From the NCBI GenBank assembly GCA_018713375.1, contig DVOV01000168.1, positions 1 to 7,146 of the forward strand: a stretch of 7,146 nucleotides of DNA, in the 5' to 3' direction. The notes below the pieces were generated by a model. It saw nothing but the letters and a program-made list of their open reading frames with translations, was not told where the DNA came from and searched no databases. Shown here in pieces: positions 1-5,925 of this stretch (within the stretch, counting starts at the first letter, position 1; the number at the start of each line of letters is the position of its first letter). The position numbers and the translations under genes were made by a program. The stretch comes from Candidatus Scatomorpha stercorigallinarum. GTDB lineage: Bacteria; Bacillota_A; Clostridia; Oscillospirales; Oscillospiraceae.

Positions 1-646
1 GGCCCGCACGGGAGTGCTGGACGGCAACCCAATAAATGCGGACATGGAGGCCGCCGCGTGGCTCGCGGGGCTTTCCTACATCGTGAACGTCGTCATAGAC
101 GAGGAAAAGCGCACCGTCGCCGCCTTCGCCGGCGACTGCATCGAGGCCCACCGGCGCGGCTGCGAGTATTTGCGCGGCTTCTGCGAAGTGGAGGCGGTCC
201 GGGCGGACATAGTGCTGACCTCGAACGGTGGCTATCCGCTGGACCAGAACTTCTACCAGTGCGTCAAGGGCATGACCGCGGCGGAGGCCTGCCTTAACGA
301 GGACGGCGTCGTCATCATGTGCGGCGAGTGCGCCGCGGGACACGGGGGCGAGGGCTTCTACGCCTCCCTGCGGGACTGCGCCAGCCCGGCGGAGCTCTAC
401 GCCAGGCAGCTCGCCACGCCCTGGGACGAGACGGAGCCGGACCAGTGGGAGAGCCAGATACTCTGCCGCATCCTCTCGAAGCACCGGGCCATTTTCGTCA
501 CGCGCCCGGAGCTGCGCGGCATGGTGGAGGACATGAAAATGACCTACGCGCCCGACATCCCCTCCGCCCTGGCCCTCGCCAGGAGCTGGGGGAAAGAGAG
601 CCTCACCGTCATACCCGACGGGGTGTCGGTCATACCGAGAGCATAA
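1..646 (+). CDS. larA: LarA-family lactate racemase (nickel-pincer enzyme), C-terminal half, 5' partial
   Basis: The reading frame is already open at base 2 and ends at TAA 644-646, so this is the last 214 residues of a protein whose family is usually a little over 400 long. LarA interconverts D- and L-lactate (relatives act on other 2-hydroxy acids) in the cytoplasm, using a nickel-pincer nucleotide bound to a lysine in the N-terminal half, which lies outside the window. Seen here are the family block LDGNP (partial residues 6-10), the VNVV strand (28-31), and SNGGYPLD followed by NFYQCVKG (about 74-90). The Q and K three residues apart in the latter match, from memory, the active-site Gln/Lys pair of Lactobacillus LarA. 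GECAAGHGGEGF follows near residue 107. A GTG at 14-16 could be mistaken for a start, but homology continues upstream of it. It converges on the minus-strand genes at a shared terminator. The family call is firm; lactate as the substrate is inferred. Confidence 0.87.
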   Translation, partial: ARTGVLDGNPINADMEAAAWLAGLSYIVNVVIDEEKRTVAAFAGDCIEAHRRGCEYLRGFCEVEAVRADIVLTSNGGYPLDQNFYQCVKGMTAAEACLNEDGVVIMCGECAAGHGGEGFYASLRDCASPAELYARQLATPWDETEPDQWESQILCRILSKHRAIFVTRPELRGMVEDMKMTYAPDIPSALALARSWGKESLTVIPDGVSVIPRA

Positions 647-678
647 AAAAAAGCCGCCACGGCTGTGGCGGCTTTTTT
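647..678. terminator. Bidirectional intrinsic terminator between larA and the DUF6320 gene
   Basis: A perfect inverted repeat: an A-run and GCCGCCAC (653-660), the loop GGCT (661-664), then GTGGCGGC (665-672) and T6 (673-678). With A-tract and T-tract on opposite sides it works in both directions. It directly follows the larA stop (644-646). On the other strand the TAA of the DUF6320 gene (677-679) lies in the edge of the same tract. It ends two convergent transcription units. Confidence 0.92.
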
Positions 679-1246
679 ATCTGTGCAGGCGCTTTTGGAG
701 CTCCCGGACGAGCTCGCGGCGGTAGAGGAAGAGCGCGGGCAGCAGGGCGGCGAGGCCCAGGGCCAGGAGCGTGACCGCAGCGGGCAGGTTAAGCGGCAGC
801 AGGCCCAGTGCGGCGGCTAGGATGTCCAGCAGCGACACCGCCGCAAGGCGCAGCAGCGGCATGAGCCTCCGGCGGCGGCCCAGATAGGCCGTGCCGGCCA
901 AAAAGGCCAGAGTGCAGGCCAGGAGGATCGGCAGGACTATGCCGGTATACTCCCCTCCGAAACAGAGCTCCACCGTCAGCACCAGGATGCAGACACTGAG
1001 CAGCAGGCGGGATATCCGCTCTGCGAGCCCGTCCTCCACGAGTGGCCTGGCCAGGAGGTTCGTCCAGACGAACCACAGCGAGACGAGGACGACGAGGCTC
1101 CAGGCCGGGCCGCCGGTGCAGAGGTTTATGAAGAGGCACAGCGCCCCCGAGGCGCACAGAAAGCGCAGGGCCGCGCGCCTAAGCCGGCGCAGATCCAGCA
1201 GTCTGCGGCGTGGGACGGGGTAGCTGATCTCAATTTCATGCTCCAT
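677..1246 (-). CDS. DUF6320-type six-helix membrane protein without zinc ribbon
   Basis: 189 aa, function unknown. A short basic N-terminus (SYPVPRRRLLDLRRLRR) precedes about six hydrophobic segments near residues 26-44, 48-66, 79-97, 101-121, 131-150 and 154-175, ending in a basic tail, so it is an integral membrane protein. The YPV entry and the INLCTGGPAWSLVV stretch (residues 40-53) resemble DUF6320 proteins, which in Clostridia often sit next to an acetyltransferase-like gene exactly as here. Family members as I recall them open with a CxxC zinc ribbon; none is present, and in-frame sequence upstream hits a TGA seven codons before the ATG. The start at 1246 has GGGAG at 1255-1259 with an 8-base spacer and overlaps the preceding gene's end by 11 bases, indicating coupled translation. 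The stop lies in the shared terminator. The membrane call is firm; the family call is from memory. Confidence 0.78.
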   Translation of the reverse strand: MEHEIEISYPVPRRRLLDLRRLRRAALRFLCASGALCLFINLCTGGPAWSLVVLVSLWFVWTNLLARPLVEDGLAERISRLLLSVCILVLTVELCFGGEYTGIVLPILLACTLAFLAGTAYLGRRRRLMPLLRLAAVSLLDILAAALGLLPLNLPAAVTLLALGLAALLPALFLYRRELVRELQKRLHR

Positions 1247-2414
1247 ATGGCATACTCCCGCTCAGTTTCACCGGCACGCCCGCGCCCTCCAGGCGCGAGA
1301 GCAGGCGCGTCTCAAAGGTTTTGTCGTCCGTCAGCTTCGTCACCGAGAGCAGCGCGCGGCCCTTCAGCGTGACCATGGCGCATGCGGCGCGGGCGCGCTC
1401 GCCCGTGCCGAGCACAAAGTCCAGATTTTCCACGTGGGCCTCCACCTCCGGCGGCAGTTTGGCCGCTCCCAGGTTCGAGAGCGTGCTTGTAAAGGCCCGC
1501 TCCCCCAGAAAGCCGTAGGCTATGCGCGCTGCCGGGCGCTTCACGGCGAGAGGCACCCGCCCCAGCAGCCGCACCATCTCCGCCGTCGAGGCCAGCATGC
1601 CGCGCATGGCCGTCTCCGAGGCGCGCTCCGAGAGCTGGCGGGTGATGTCCGGCAGCAGGCGCTCAGCCTCCCCCGCCTCCGCCCAGGGCGTGCGCACGGA
1701 GCAGTACATTGAAAAGTTCCGCAGAGTCTTCGAGGGGCAGAATTTGCGCATGTTCACCGGCACCTGGATGCTGATATCGCCCCGGCTCTCGTCGGAGGCG
1801 GCATGGGCGGCCTCGGTCATGAAGGCCAGCAGCAGCGCCGTCAGGAAGGCGAGGCCCCCAGTGCCGTCCGTAAGGATGTGAAAAAACTCCACGCTCACGC
1901 GGCGGCCGTAGTACAGCACGCGGAAGGACTGCGAGTCCCCCGCCGCGACGTTCATGGGCGCGCAGGGCAGCTCCGTCTCAGGCTGCACGGTAAAGCGGCG
2001 CTTGATCCCGTCTATGTAGTGCCAGAACACGCCGCGCTTTATCCTCGTGGCAAAAAACGGAAAGCGGGGCATGGTGAGATCCAGCGCCAGCTGGAGCAGC
2101 GAAGGCTCCACGGGCGCATCCAGATAGGCTGAGAGGCGAAAGACCGACATCCAGCCGTCCGTCATGGACATGGGATAGATCTTTGCCGCGTCGTCCAGAG
2201 GGTACCAGTAGTCCGGAGCGCTCAGGTAAAAATCGCCCAGGCGCTCGTGACCCAGGCGCGCCGCCGCTTCGGCCGGGCTGAGGCCGCGCGAAACGAGGAC
2301 CTCCGCCGCCCGGCGGAAATCGGAGATCAGCGCGCGCTTCTGCGCCCGCGGCAGGTCTATGCGCGCCGCTAGGGCAAAATACAGCCTTTCCAGCTCCGGC
2401 GCGGTATTCTCCAT
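1236..2414 (-). CDS. Alcohol acetyltransferase-like (condensation-fold) protein with N-terminal helical extension
   Basis: 392 aa. From about residue 70 the protein (WYPLDDAAKIYP, then W88 and VFRLSAYL, later PRFPFFATRIKRGVFWHYID) matches the 'alcohol acetyltransferase' family that accompanies DUF6320 genes in Clostridia. The core has the condensation/chloramphenicol-acetyltransferase fold, and its HxxxDG motif is read as H179-I-L-T-D183-G184. H179 would be the general base; the residue before it is F rather than the usual second H. A later SNLG (313-316) fits the C-terminal half of this fold. No signal peptide or membrane segment is clear. Residues 1-62 are an extra helical region resembling HAAS/permease-prefix domains (GLSPAEAAARLGHERLGDFY). 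The ATG at 2414 is chosen because GGAGGTG (2421-2427) lies upstream at 8-base spacing; a longer frame from a GTG at 2465 would translate the terminator hairpin. Acyl donor, acceptor and true activity are unknown; a role with the membrane partner, perhaps in envelope modification, is inferred. Confidence 0.8.
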   Translation of the reverse strand: MENTAPELERLYFALAARIDLPRAQKRALISDFRRAAEVLVSRGLSPAEAAARLGHERLGDFYLSAPDYWYPLDDAAKIYPMSMTDGWMSVFRLSAYLDAPVEPSLLQLALDLTMPRFPFFATRIKRGVFWHYIDGIKRRFTVQPETELPCAPMNVAAGDSQSFRVLYYGRRVSVEFFHILTDGTGGLAFLTALLLAFMTEAAHAASDESRGDISIQVPVNMRKFCPSKTLRNFSMYCSVRTPWAEAGEAERLLPDITRQLSERASETAMRGMLASTAEMVRLLGRVPLAVKRPAARIAYGFLGERAFTSTLSNLGAAKLPPEVEAHVENLDFVLGTGERARAACAMVTLKGRALLSVTKLTDDKTFETRLLSRLEGAGVPVKLSGSMPYGA

Positions 2415-2420
2415 GCTCTT

Positions 2421-2427
2421 CACCTCC
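2421..2427 (-). promoter_or_regulatory. Strong Shine-Dalgarno deciding the acyltransferase start
   Basis: GGAGGTG on the minus strand. The GGAGG core (2423-2427) is 8 bases from the ATG at 2412-2414. It lies just downstream of the ribF terminator and excludes the in-frame GTG start further upstream. Confidence 0.8.
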
Positions 2428-2433
2428 GTATAT

Positions 2434-2463
2434 GAAAAAACCCGCCCGGGGGCGGGTTTTTTC
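2434..2463 (-). terminator. Intrinsic terminator after ribF, end of the infB operon
   Basis: A perfect palindrome GAAAAAACCCGCCC (2434-2447), two-base centre GG, and GGGCGGGTTTTTTC (2450-2463); the practical hairpin has six G-C pairs and a four-base loop. On the minus strand it is followed by a run of six T. It begins inside the ribF stop codon (2462-2464) and ends about 20 bases before the acyltransferase ATG. The symmetric A and T tracts would also stop plus-strand transcription, although no plus-strand gene arrives here. Confidence 0.9.
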
Positions 2464-3364
2464 ACGGGTTTTCTGCAAAATATGCCCTTGTAGTATCCGC
2501 GTCGCGCTGGATCTGCTCGCGGAGCGCGGCGGTGTCCGGGAATTTCTCCTCGTCCCTGATAAAGTGGTGGAACTCCACTCGGACGCGGCGCTCATAGAGG
2601 TCGCCCTCGTAGTCGAGGATATAGCTCTCCACAGAAACCTGGTCGCCGCCGGAGACGGTCGGCCGCACGCCTATGTTGGTCACGGCCATGAGGCGCTCTC
2701 CGCTGTCGAGAAATACCCTGGCGGCGTAGACCCCGTGCCGCGGCACCAGGACGCCGGGGGCGAAGCGCATGTTTATCGTCGGCGCGCCCAGCTTGTGGCC
2801 CAGGCGGAAGCCGTAGTGGACCTTGTCCACCAGGAAATGCGGGTGGCCCAGCAGGTCGTTCGCCTCCTCCACGCGGCCCGCCTCCAACAGCGAGCGGATG
2901 CGCGTCGAGCTCACGACCTCCCCGTCCCGGCAGACGGCGGAGATGATGTCGCAGCCCATGCCGTGCTTCGTGCAATAGGCGGCGAGCCGCGCGGGGCGGC
3001 CTTCCCCCTTCCAGCCGCAGGAGAAGTCGTAGCCCATCACCAAGTGGCAGGCATGCAGCTCCTCGCGCACGGAATCGGCAAAGTTCTGCCAGGGCATACG
3101 CATCATGTTCTCGTTGAAGTGGATGGATATGACGCTGTCGATTCCGAAAACGTGGCGGATTATCTCCGCGCGCTCCTCGGCGGAGTTTATGAGCGGCACT
3201 TCCACGCGCTTTACCAGCGTATCCGGGTGCGTGTCGAAGGTGAGCACCGCGGGGACGGCCTGCTTTTCCGCCGCGCGGCGCTTTGTCATCTCCAGCAGCG
3301 CCGCGTGGCCAATGTGGACGCCGTCGAAGAAACCGAGGGCTATTACTCTCTTTCTGTCGGGCAT
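2462..3364 (-). CDS. ribF: Bifunctional riboflavin kinase / FMN adenylyltransferase (FAD synthetase)
   Basis: 300 aa, close to the usual RibF length. It phosphorylates riboflavin to FMN and adenylates FMN to FAD in the cytoplasm. The N-terminal nucleotidyltransferase domain shows GFFDGVHIGH (11-20, the HxGH site at 17-20), GYDFSCG (111-117) and SSTRIRSLL (152-160). The C-terminal riboflavin kinase domain (from about 172) has GHKLGAPTIN (189-198; the usual form is PTAN, with the Mg/nucleotide-binding T and N kept), GVRPTV (232-237) and the probable catalytic Glu246 in VESYILDYEGDLY. The N-terminus is roughly a dozen residues shorter than the Bacillus form but keeps every motif. The start at 3364 has GAGGT (3372-3376) 7 bases upstream, inside the last codons of truB, whose stop is only 3 bases away, so translation is probably coupled. 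It is the last gene of the operon. The identity is secure. Confidence 0.97.
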   Translation of the reverse strand: MPDRKRVIALGFFDGVHIGHAALLEMTKRRAAEKQAVPAVLTFDTHPDTLVKRVEVPLINSAEERAEIIRHVFGIDSVISIHFNENMMRMPWQNFADSVREELHACHLVMGYDFSCGWKGEGRPARLAAYCTKHGMGCDIISAVCRDGEVVSSTRIRSLLEAGRVEEANDLLGHPHFLVDKVHYGFRLGHKLGAPTINMRFAPGVLVPRHGVYAARVFLDSGERLMAVTNIGVRPTVSGGDQVSVESYILDYEGDLYERRVRVEFHHFIRDEEKFPDTAALREQIQRDADTTRAYFAENP

Positions 3365-3367
3365 AGT

Positions 3368-4243
3368 CTATACCTCAAAAAAGCTCTTTATCGTATGCAG
3401 AACGCCGTTTTCTACGGCTCCAAGCAGCAAAAACTCGCGGTTTTGCGAATACACTCGGCACTCGCCCTCGAAGGGCGCATCGAGCTTCACGTCCGCGCCG
3501 TTGCGCAGCGCCTTCTCCGTCCTCTCGTCCTTTATAAGCACTATAGGGCGGCCGGCGAACAGCGCATCCACCGGCAGCAGGCACTCCGCCGCGCCCCGGA
3601 GCTCTATCTCCTCCAGCGTCAGGGCGTCCTCCACCCGGAAACCGCCTGCGCGGGTGCGGCGCAGGCCGGACATGCAGGCCCCGCAGCCCAAGGCCCGGCC
3701 GATATCGTCGCAGAGCGTGCGTATATAGGTGCCCTTCGAGCACTCTATCTCCAGCTCGAAGTCGCCACCGCGCTCGCCCGTACACTCAAGGCGGTATATC
3801 GTGACGCGCCTCGGCTTGCGCTCGACCTGCCCGCCCGCGCGGGCTATCTCGTAGAGCTTCTTGCCGCCCTGCTTGATGGCCGAGTACATGGGCGGCAGCT
3901 GCTCGATCTCGCCGCGGAAGGCGGGGAGCACGGCCTCCAGCTCCGCCCTCGTCGGGCGCAGGCCCGTGCTCTCCAGCACCCGGCCGGTCGTGTCCAGGGT
4001 GTCCGTAACAAGGCCGGGACGCAGGAGGGCCGTATAGGCCTTGTCATGCCCCTCTGCAAACTCTACGGCGCGCGTCGCGCGGCCCAAAAATACCACGAGC
4101 AGGCCCGTGGCCATCGGGTCCAGTGTGCCGGAGTGGCCGATGCGCCTCTGCCCCGTCAGCCTCCGCAGCCTGCCTACTACGTCGTGGCTCGTCCAGCCCT
4201 CGGGCTTGTCCACGAGCAGGATACCGCTCAGTCCTCCGGCCAT
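3368..4243 (-). CDS. truB: tRNA pseudouridine(55) synthase TruB
   Basis: 291 aa. It isomerises U55 to pseudouridine in the T-loop of most tRNAs. Motif I, GHSGTLDPMATGLL (36-49), carries the catalytic Asp42. Tyr70 in KAYTALL is the conserved base-stacking Tyr. TDTLDTTG (80-87), QLPPMYSAIKQGGKKLYEIAR (115-135) and GTYIR (171-175) are the other family blocks. The last 60 residues form a PUA-like tail, with divergent sequence as is common in Firmicutes. The start at 4243 overlaps the end of nrnA by 16 bases. The ribosome site there is weak (GGATG just upstream), which suggests coupling to nrnA translation rather than independent initiation. The TAG stop (3368-3370) is 3 bases before the ribF ATG. 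The identity is secure. Confidence 0.97.
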   Translation of the reverse strand: MAGGLSGILLVDKPEGWTSHDVVGRLRRLTGQRRIGHSGTLDPMATGLLVVFLGRATRAVEFAEGHDKAYTALLRPGLVTDTLDTTGRVLESTGLRPTRAELEAVLPAFRGEIEQLPPMYSAIKQGGKKLYEIARAGGQVERKPRRVTIYRLECTGERGGDFELEIECSKGTYIRTLCDDIGRALGCGACMSGLRRTRAGGFRVEDALTLEEIELRGAAECLLPVDALFAGRPIVLIKDERTEKALRNGADVKLDAPFEGECRVYSQNREFLLLGAVENGVLHTIKSFFEV

Positions 4244-5175
4244 TTTTCATCCATCGCGCGGAGCATGAGCTCCAGCGCCTCCTCAGGCCCGGCCTCAAGC
4301 GTGCAGCCGGCGGCCATGGCGTGGCCTCCCCCGCCGTAGACGGCGCAGATATCCGAGACGTTCACGCCCGGCTTGGAGCGGAGCGATATCTTGCTCTCTC
4401 CCGGCCTCGTCTCGCGTATGGTCATGCTCACGACGGAGCCCTCCGCCTTACCGGCGAGACCCGCAAGGTCCTCGCAGTCGTTCTCCGCCGCGCCGCAGTC
4501 AGAGAGCATCTGAAGCGTGACGGTTGCAACGGATATTTTTCCATTCCTATAGAATCTCATGCCGCTCAGCATCCTGCCCTCAAGGGCCATGCGCGCACGG
4601 CTCTGGGTGCGGAAAAAGCGTATATTAAGCTCCGAGTTGTCCGCGCCGAGGTCTATGAGCTCCGCAGCGGCGCGCAGGGTGGCGGAGTTCGTGTTGGAAT
4701 ACTGGAAGCAGCCTGTATCCGTACTGACGGCTATATACAGCAGCCGCGCCTCCTCGCGCGAGACATCCCCGCACAGGGCCTTTATCACTTCGAGCACCAG
4801 CTCGCCGCAGGAGGACTTCTCCGCCGCGAGGCAGGTGCGCTCCGCAAAGTGGGAGTTCGAGGGGTGGTGGTCCAGAGCAAGGTTCACCGGCGCGGGCGTC
4901 CCCTCCGGGAACAGACCCTCGCCGGCGATATCCACCGTCACGACGCATGACGGCGCAAACCCCTCCGGCGCAAAGTATGGCGCTATGAAGGGGCGGTAGT
5001 TTTCAGTTATTTCGCGGTTATTTATGCAATAGGCCGTCTTGCCCGCGCGGCGGAGCGCAGAGCAGAGGGCGGCGCCGGAGCCTATGGTGTCCCCGTCCGG
5101 GCGGCGGTGGCTTATAAGCAGATAGCCGTCGTGCTCCCGGAGCCAGGCCGCGCACTCATTCGCCGTCAGGTCCAT
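4228..5175 (-). CDS. nrnA: DHH/DHHA1 phosphoesterase: oligoribonuclease / pAp phosphatase (NrnA type)
   Basis: 315 aa, normal for the family. NrnA degrades 2-5 nt RNA fragments and dephosphorylates 3'-phosphoadenosine 5'-phosphate, using two Mn ions. The N-terminal DHH domain shows SHRRPDGDTIGS (22-33), VDIA with Asp82, the signature DHH at 102-104 followed by PSNSHF, and STDTGCF (151-157, Asp153). The C-terminal DHHA1 domain ends in GGGGHAMAAG (281-290). All metal-binding residues expected of an active enzyme are present. The start at 5175 has GGGAGGA at 5181-5187 with a 6-base spacer from the core, and lies 20 bases inside rbfA. A position between rbfA and truB is standard in Firmicutes. 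Which of the two activities dominates cannot be read from sequence. Confidence 0.93.
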   Translation of the reverse strand: MDLTANECAAWLREHDGYLLISHRRPDGDTIGSGAALCSALRRAGKTAYCINNREITENYRPFIAPYFAPEGFAPSCVVTVDIAGEGLFPEGTPAPVNLALDHHPSNSHFAERTCLAAEKSSCGELVLEVIKALCGDVSREEARLLYIAVSTDTGCFQYSNTNSATLRAAAELIDLGADNSELNIRFFRTQSRARMALEGRMLSGMRFYRNGKISVATVTLQMLSDCGAAENDCEDLAGLAGKAEGSVVSMTIRETRPGESKISLRSKPGVNVSDICAVYGGGGHAMAAGCTLEAGPEEALELMLRAMDEKWPED

Positions 5176-5533
5176 GCTCTTCCTCCCTGCCGGTGTCCAG
5201 CTCCTCTATGAGCCGGCTGATGTGCGCGCCGTATTCGATGGAGTGGTCGAGCTCGAAAACGAGCTCCGGCGTATAGCGCAGCGAGAGCGACGAGCCGAGC
5301 TCGCGCCGCAGCCAGGGGCCGCAGCTCTTGAGCCCGCGCTTAAGCTCCCGCTCGTCCACCTGGCCGAGGACGGAGAGCCATACCTTCGCATAGCGCAGGT
5401 CCCCCGTCGTCTCCACCCTCGTGACGCTTATCAGCCCCTGCTGCACGCGCGGGTCCTTCACCTGCCGCAGCAGCGAGCTGAGCGCGAGCTGGATATCGTC
5501 GTTTATGCGGCCCATTCGTGTGGAATTAGCCAT
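5156..5533 (-). CDS. rbfA: 30S ribosome-binding factor A
   Basis: 125 aa, typical for this single KH-like domain protein, which binds the 30S subunit near the 5' end of 16S rRNA during late maturation and cold adaptation. The signature RMGRINDDI (6-14), KDPRV (26-30), ISVTRVETTGDLRYAKVWLSV (35-55), and ELVFELDHSIEYGAHISRLI (90-109) are all family features. The start at 5533 has AGAGG (5541-5545) with a 7-base spacer. The frame stays open far upstream, but that part runs across the neighbouring gene in another frame and has no homology. Met7 is a less likely alternative start. The end overlaps nrnA by 20 bases, and 32 bases separate the start from the preceding membrane gene. Confidence 0.96.
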   Translation of the reverse strand: MANSTRMGRINDDIQLALSSLLRQVKDPRVQQGLISVTRVETTGDLRYAKVWLSVLGQVDERELKRGLKSCGPWLRRELGSSLSLRYTPELVFELDHSIEYGAHISRLIEELDTGREEEHGPDGE

Positions 5534-5565
5534 ATGATTACCTCTTAAAAGCGTATTAAAAGTGT

Positions 5566-5883
5566 TCAGCGTCTGAACTTTCCGCCCGTGTTGAGCCTTA
5601 TAAGCAAAACTATGGCCCCTATAACGGTATAGGCGATGAATATCGCCGCGCAAATGCCGCCGAGAACCACGGTCGGCATGAGCAGGCCCGCGATCAGCGT
5701 GAACCGGCCCACGGACCTGCACAGCGCCGGGAGGTCGTGCTTCTCCTTCTCCCTGCGGCTCATGGTGTTGATGCCTGCTATGAAATCGCTGCCCCGGCCC
5801 ATCATGAGCACGATGGATATCACGATGAGCGGCAAGTCGATCACTGCGACGATGATAATGCCTGCTAACTGCTCTTGTGTCAC
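5566..5883 (-). CDS. Small DUF3784-type membrane protein inserted between infB and rbfA
   Basis: 105 aa with the chosen GTG start. Hydrophobic segments lie near residues 6-28, 62-77 and 79-97. Between the first two is a polar stretch GRGSDFIAGINTMSRREKEKHD (29-50), whose IAG-NTMS-EEK pattern is the hallmark I associate with DUF3784, followed by LCRSVGRF. The function is unknown; such proteins are small, three-helix and common in Firmicutes. Start choice: the Shine-Dalgarno GGAGGTGAT (5888-5896) fits GTG 5881-5883 with an 8-base spacer. The ATG at 5889 is inside that element and the GTG at 5892 overlaps it, so both are poorly placed, although they would add only 2-3 residues. It is 42 bases after infB and 32 before rbfA, so it is presumably co-transcribed. 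The coding call is strong because of RBS, composition and membrane pattern; the family call comes from motif memory. Confidence 0.82.
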   Translation of the reverse strand: MTQEQLAGIIIVAVIDLPLIVISIVLMMGRGSDFIAGINTMSRREKEKHDLPALCRSVGRFTLIAGLLMPTVVLGGICAAIFIAYTVIGAIVLLIRLNTGGKFRR

Positions 5884-5887
5884 GGGC

Positions 5888-5896
5888 ATCACCTCC
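5888..5896 (-). promoter_or_regulatory. Full-length Shine-Dalgarno for the DUF3784 gene
   Basis: GGAGGTGAT on the minus strand is complementary to nine bases of the 16S rRNA 3' end. It contains an ATG at its own 3' edge, but the spacing (8 bases from GGAGG) points to the GTG at 5881-5883 as the real start. Confidence 0.7.
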
Positions 5897-5925
5897 AGGC
5901 GACCGAAAGCGGCTTTGTGACGGCG

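Noticed and set aside
2434..2463. The palindrome as an operator or recombination site
   Set aside because: The GC stem with a six-T run right after a stop codon is fully explained as an intrinsic terminator.
2415..2465. Seventeen-residue extension of the acyltransferase from a GTG at 2465
   Set aside because: It would translate the ribF terminator hairpin and lacks a ribosome site, whereas GGAGGTG is correctly placed for the ATG at 2414.
2771..2800. PTIN instead of PTAN in the riboflavin kinase domain as a sign of inactivation
   Set aside because: The functional Thr and Asn and the catalytic Glu246 remain; Ala to Ile at the third position is probably tolerated.
2432..4339. A 635-codon open frame on the plus strand, antisense to ribF and truB
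   Set aside because: It mirrors two clear housekeeping genes in a GC-rich genome, has low-complexity Ala/Arg/His/Gln composition, no recognisable domain and no ribosome site. It begins in the terminator.
5884..5925. Possible small RNA or terminator between infB and the DUF3784 gene
   Set aside because: Only 42 bases, no stable hairpin with a T-run, and part of it is the Shine-Dalgarno.
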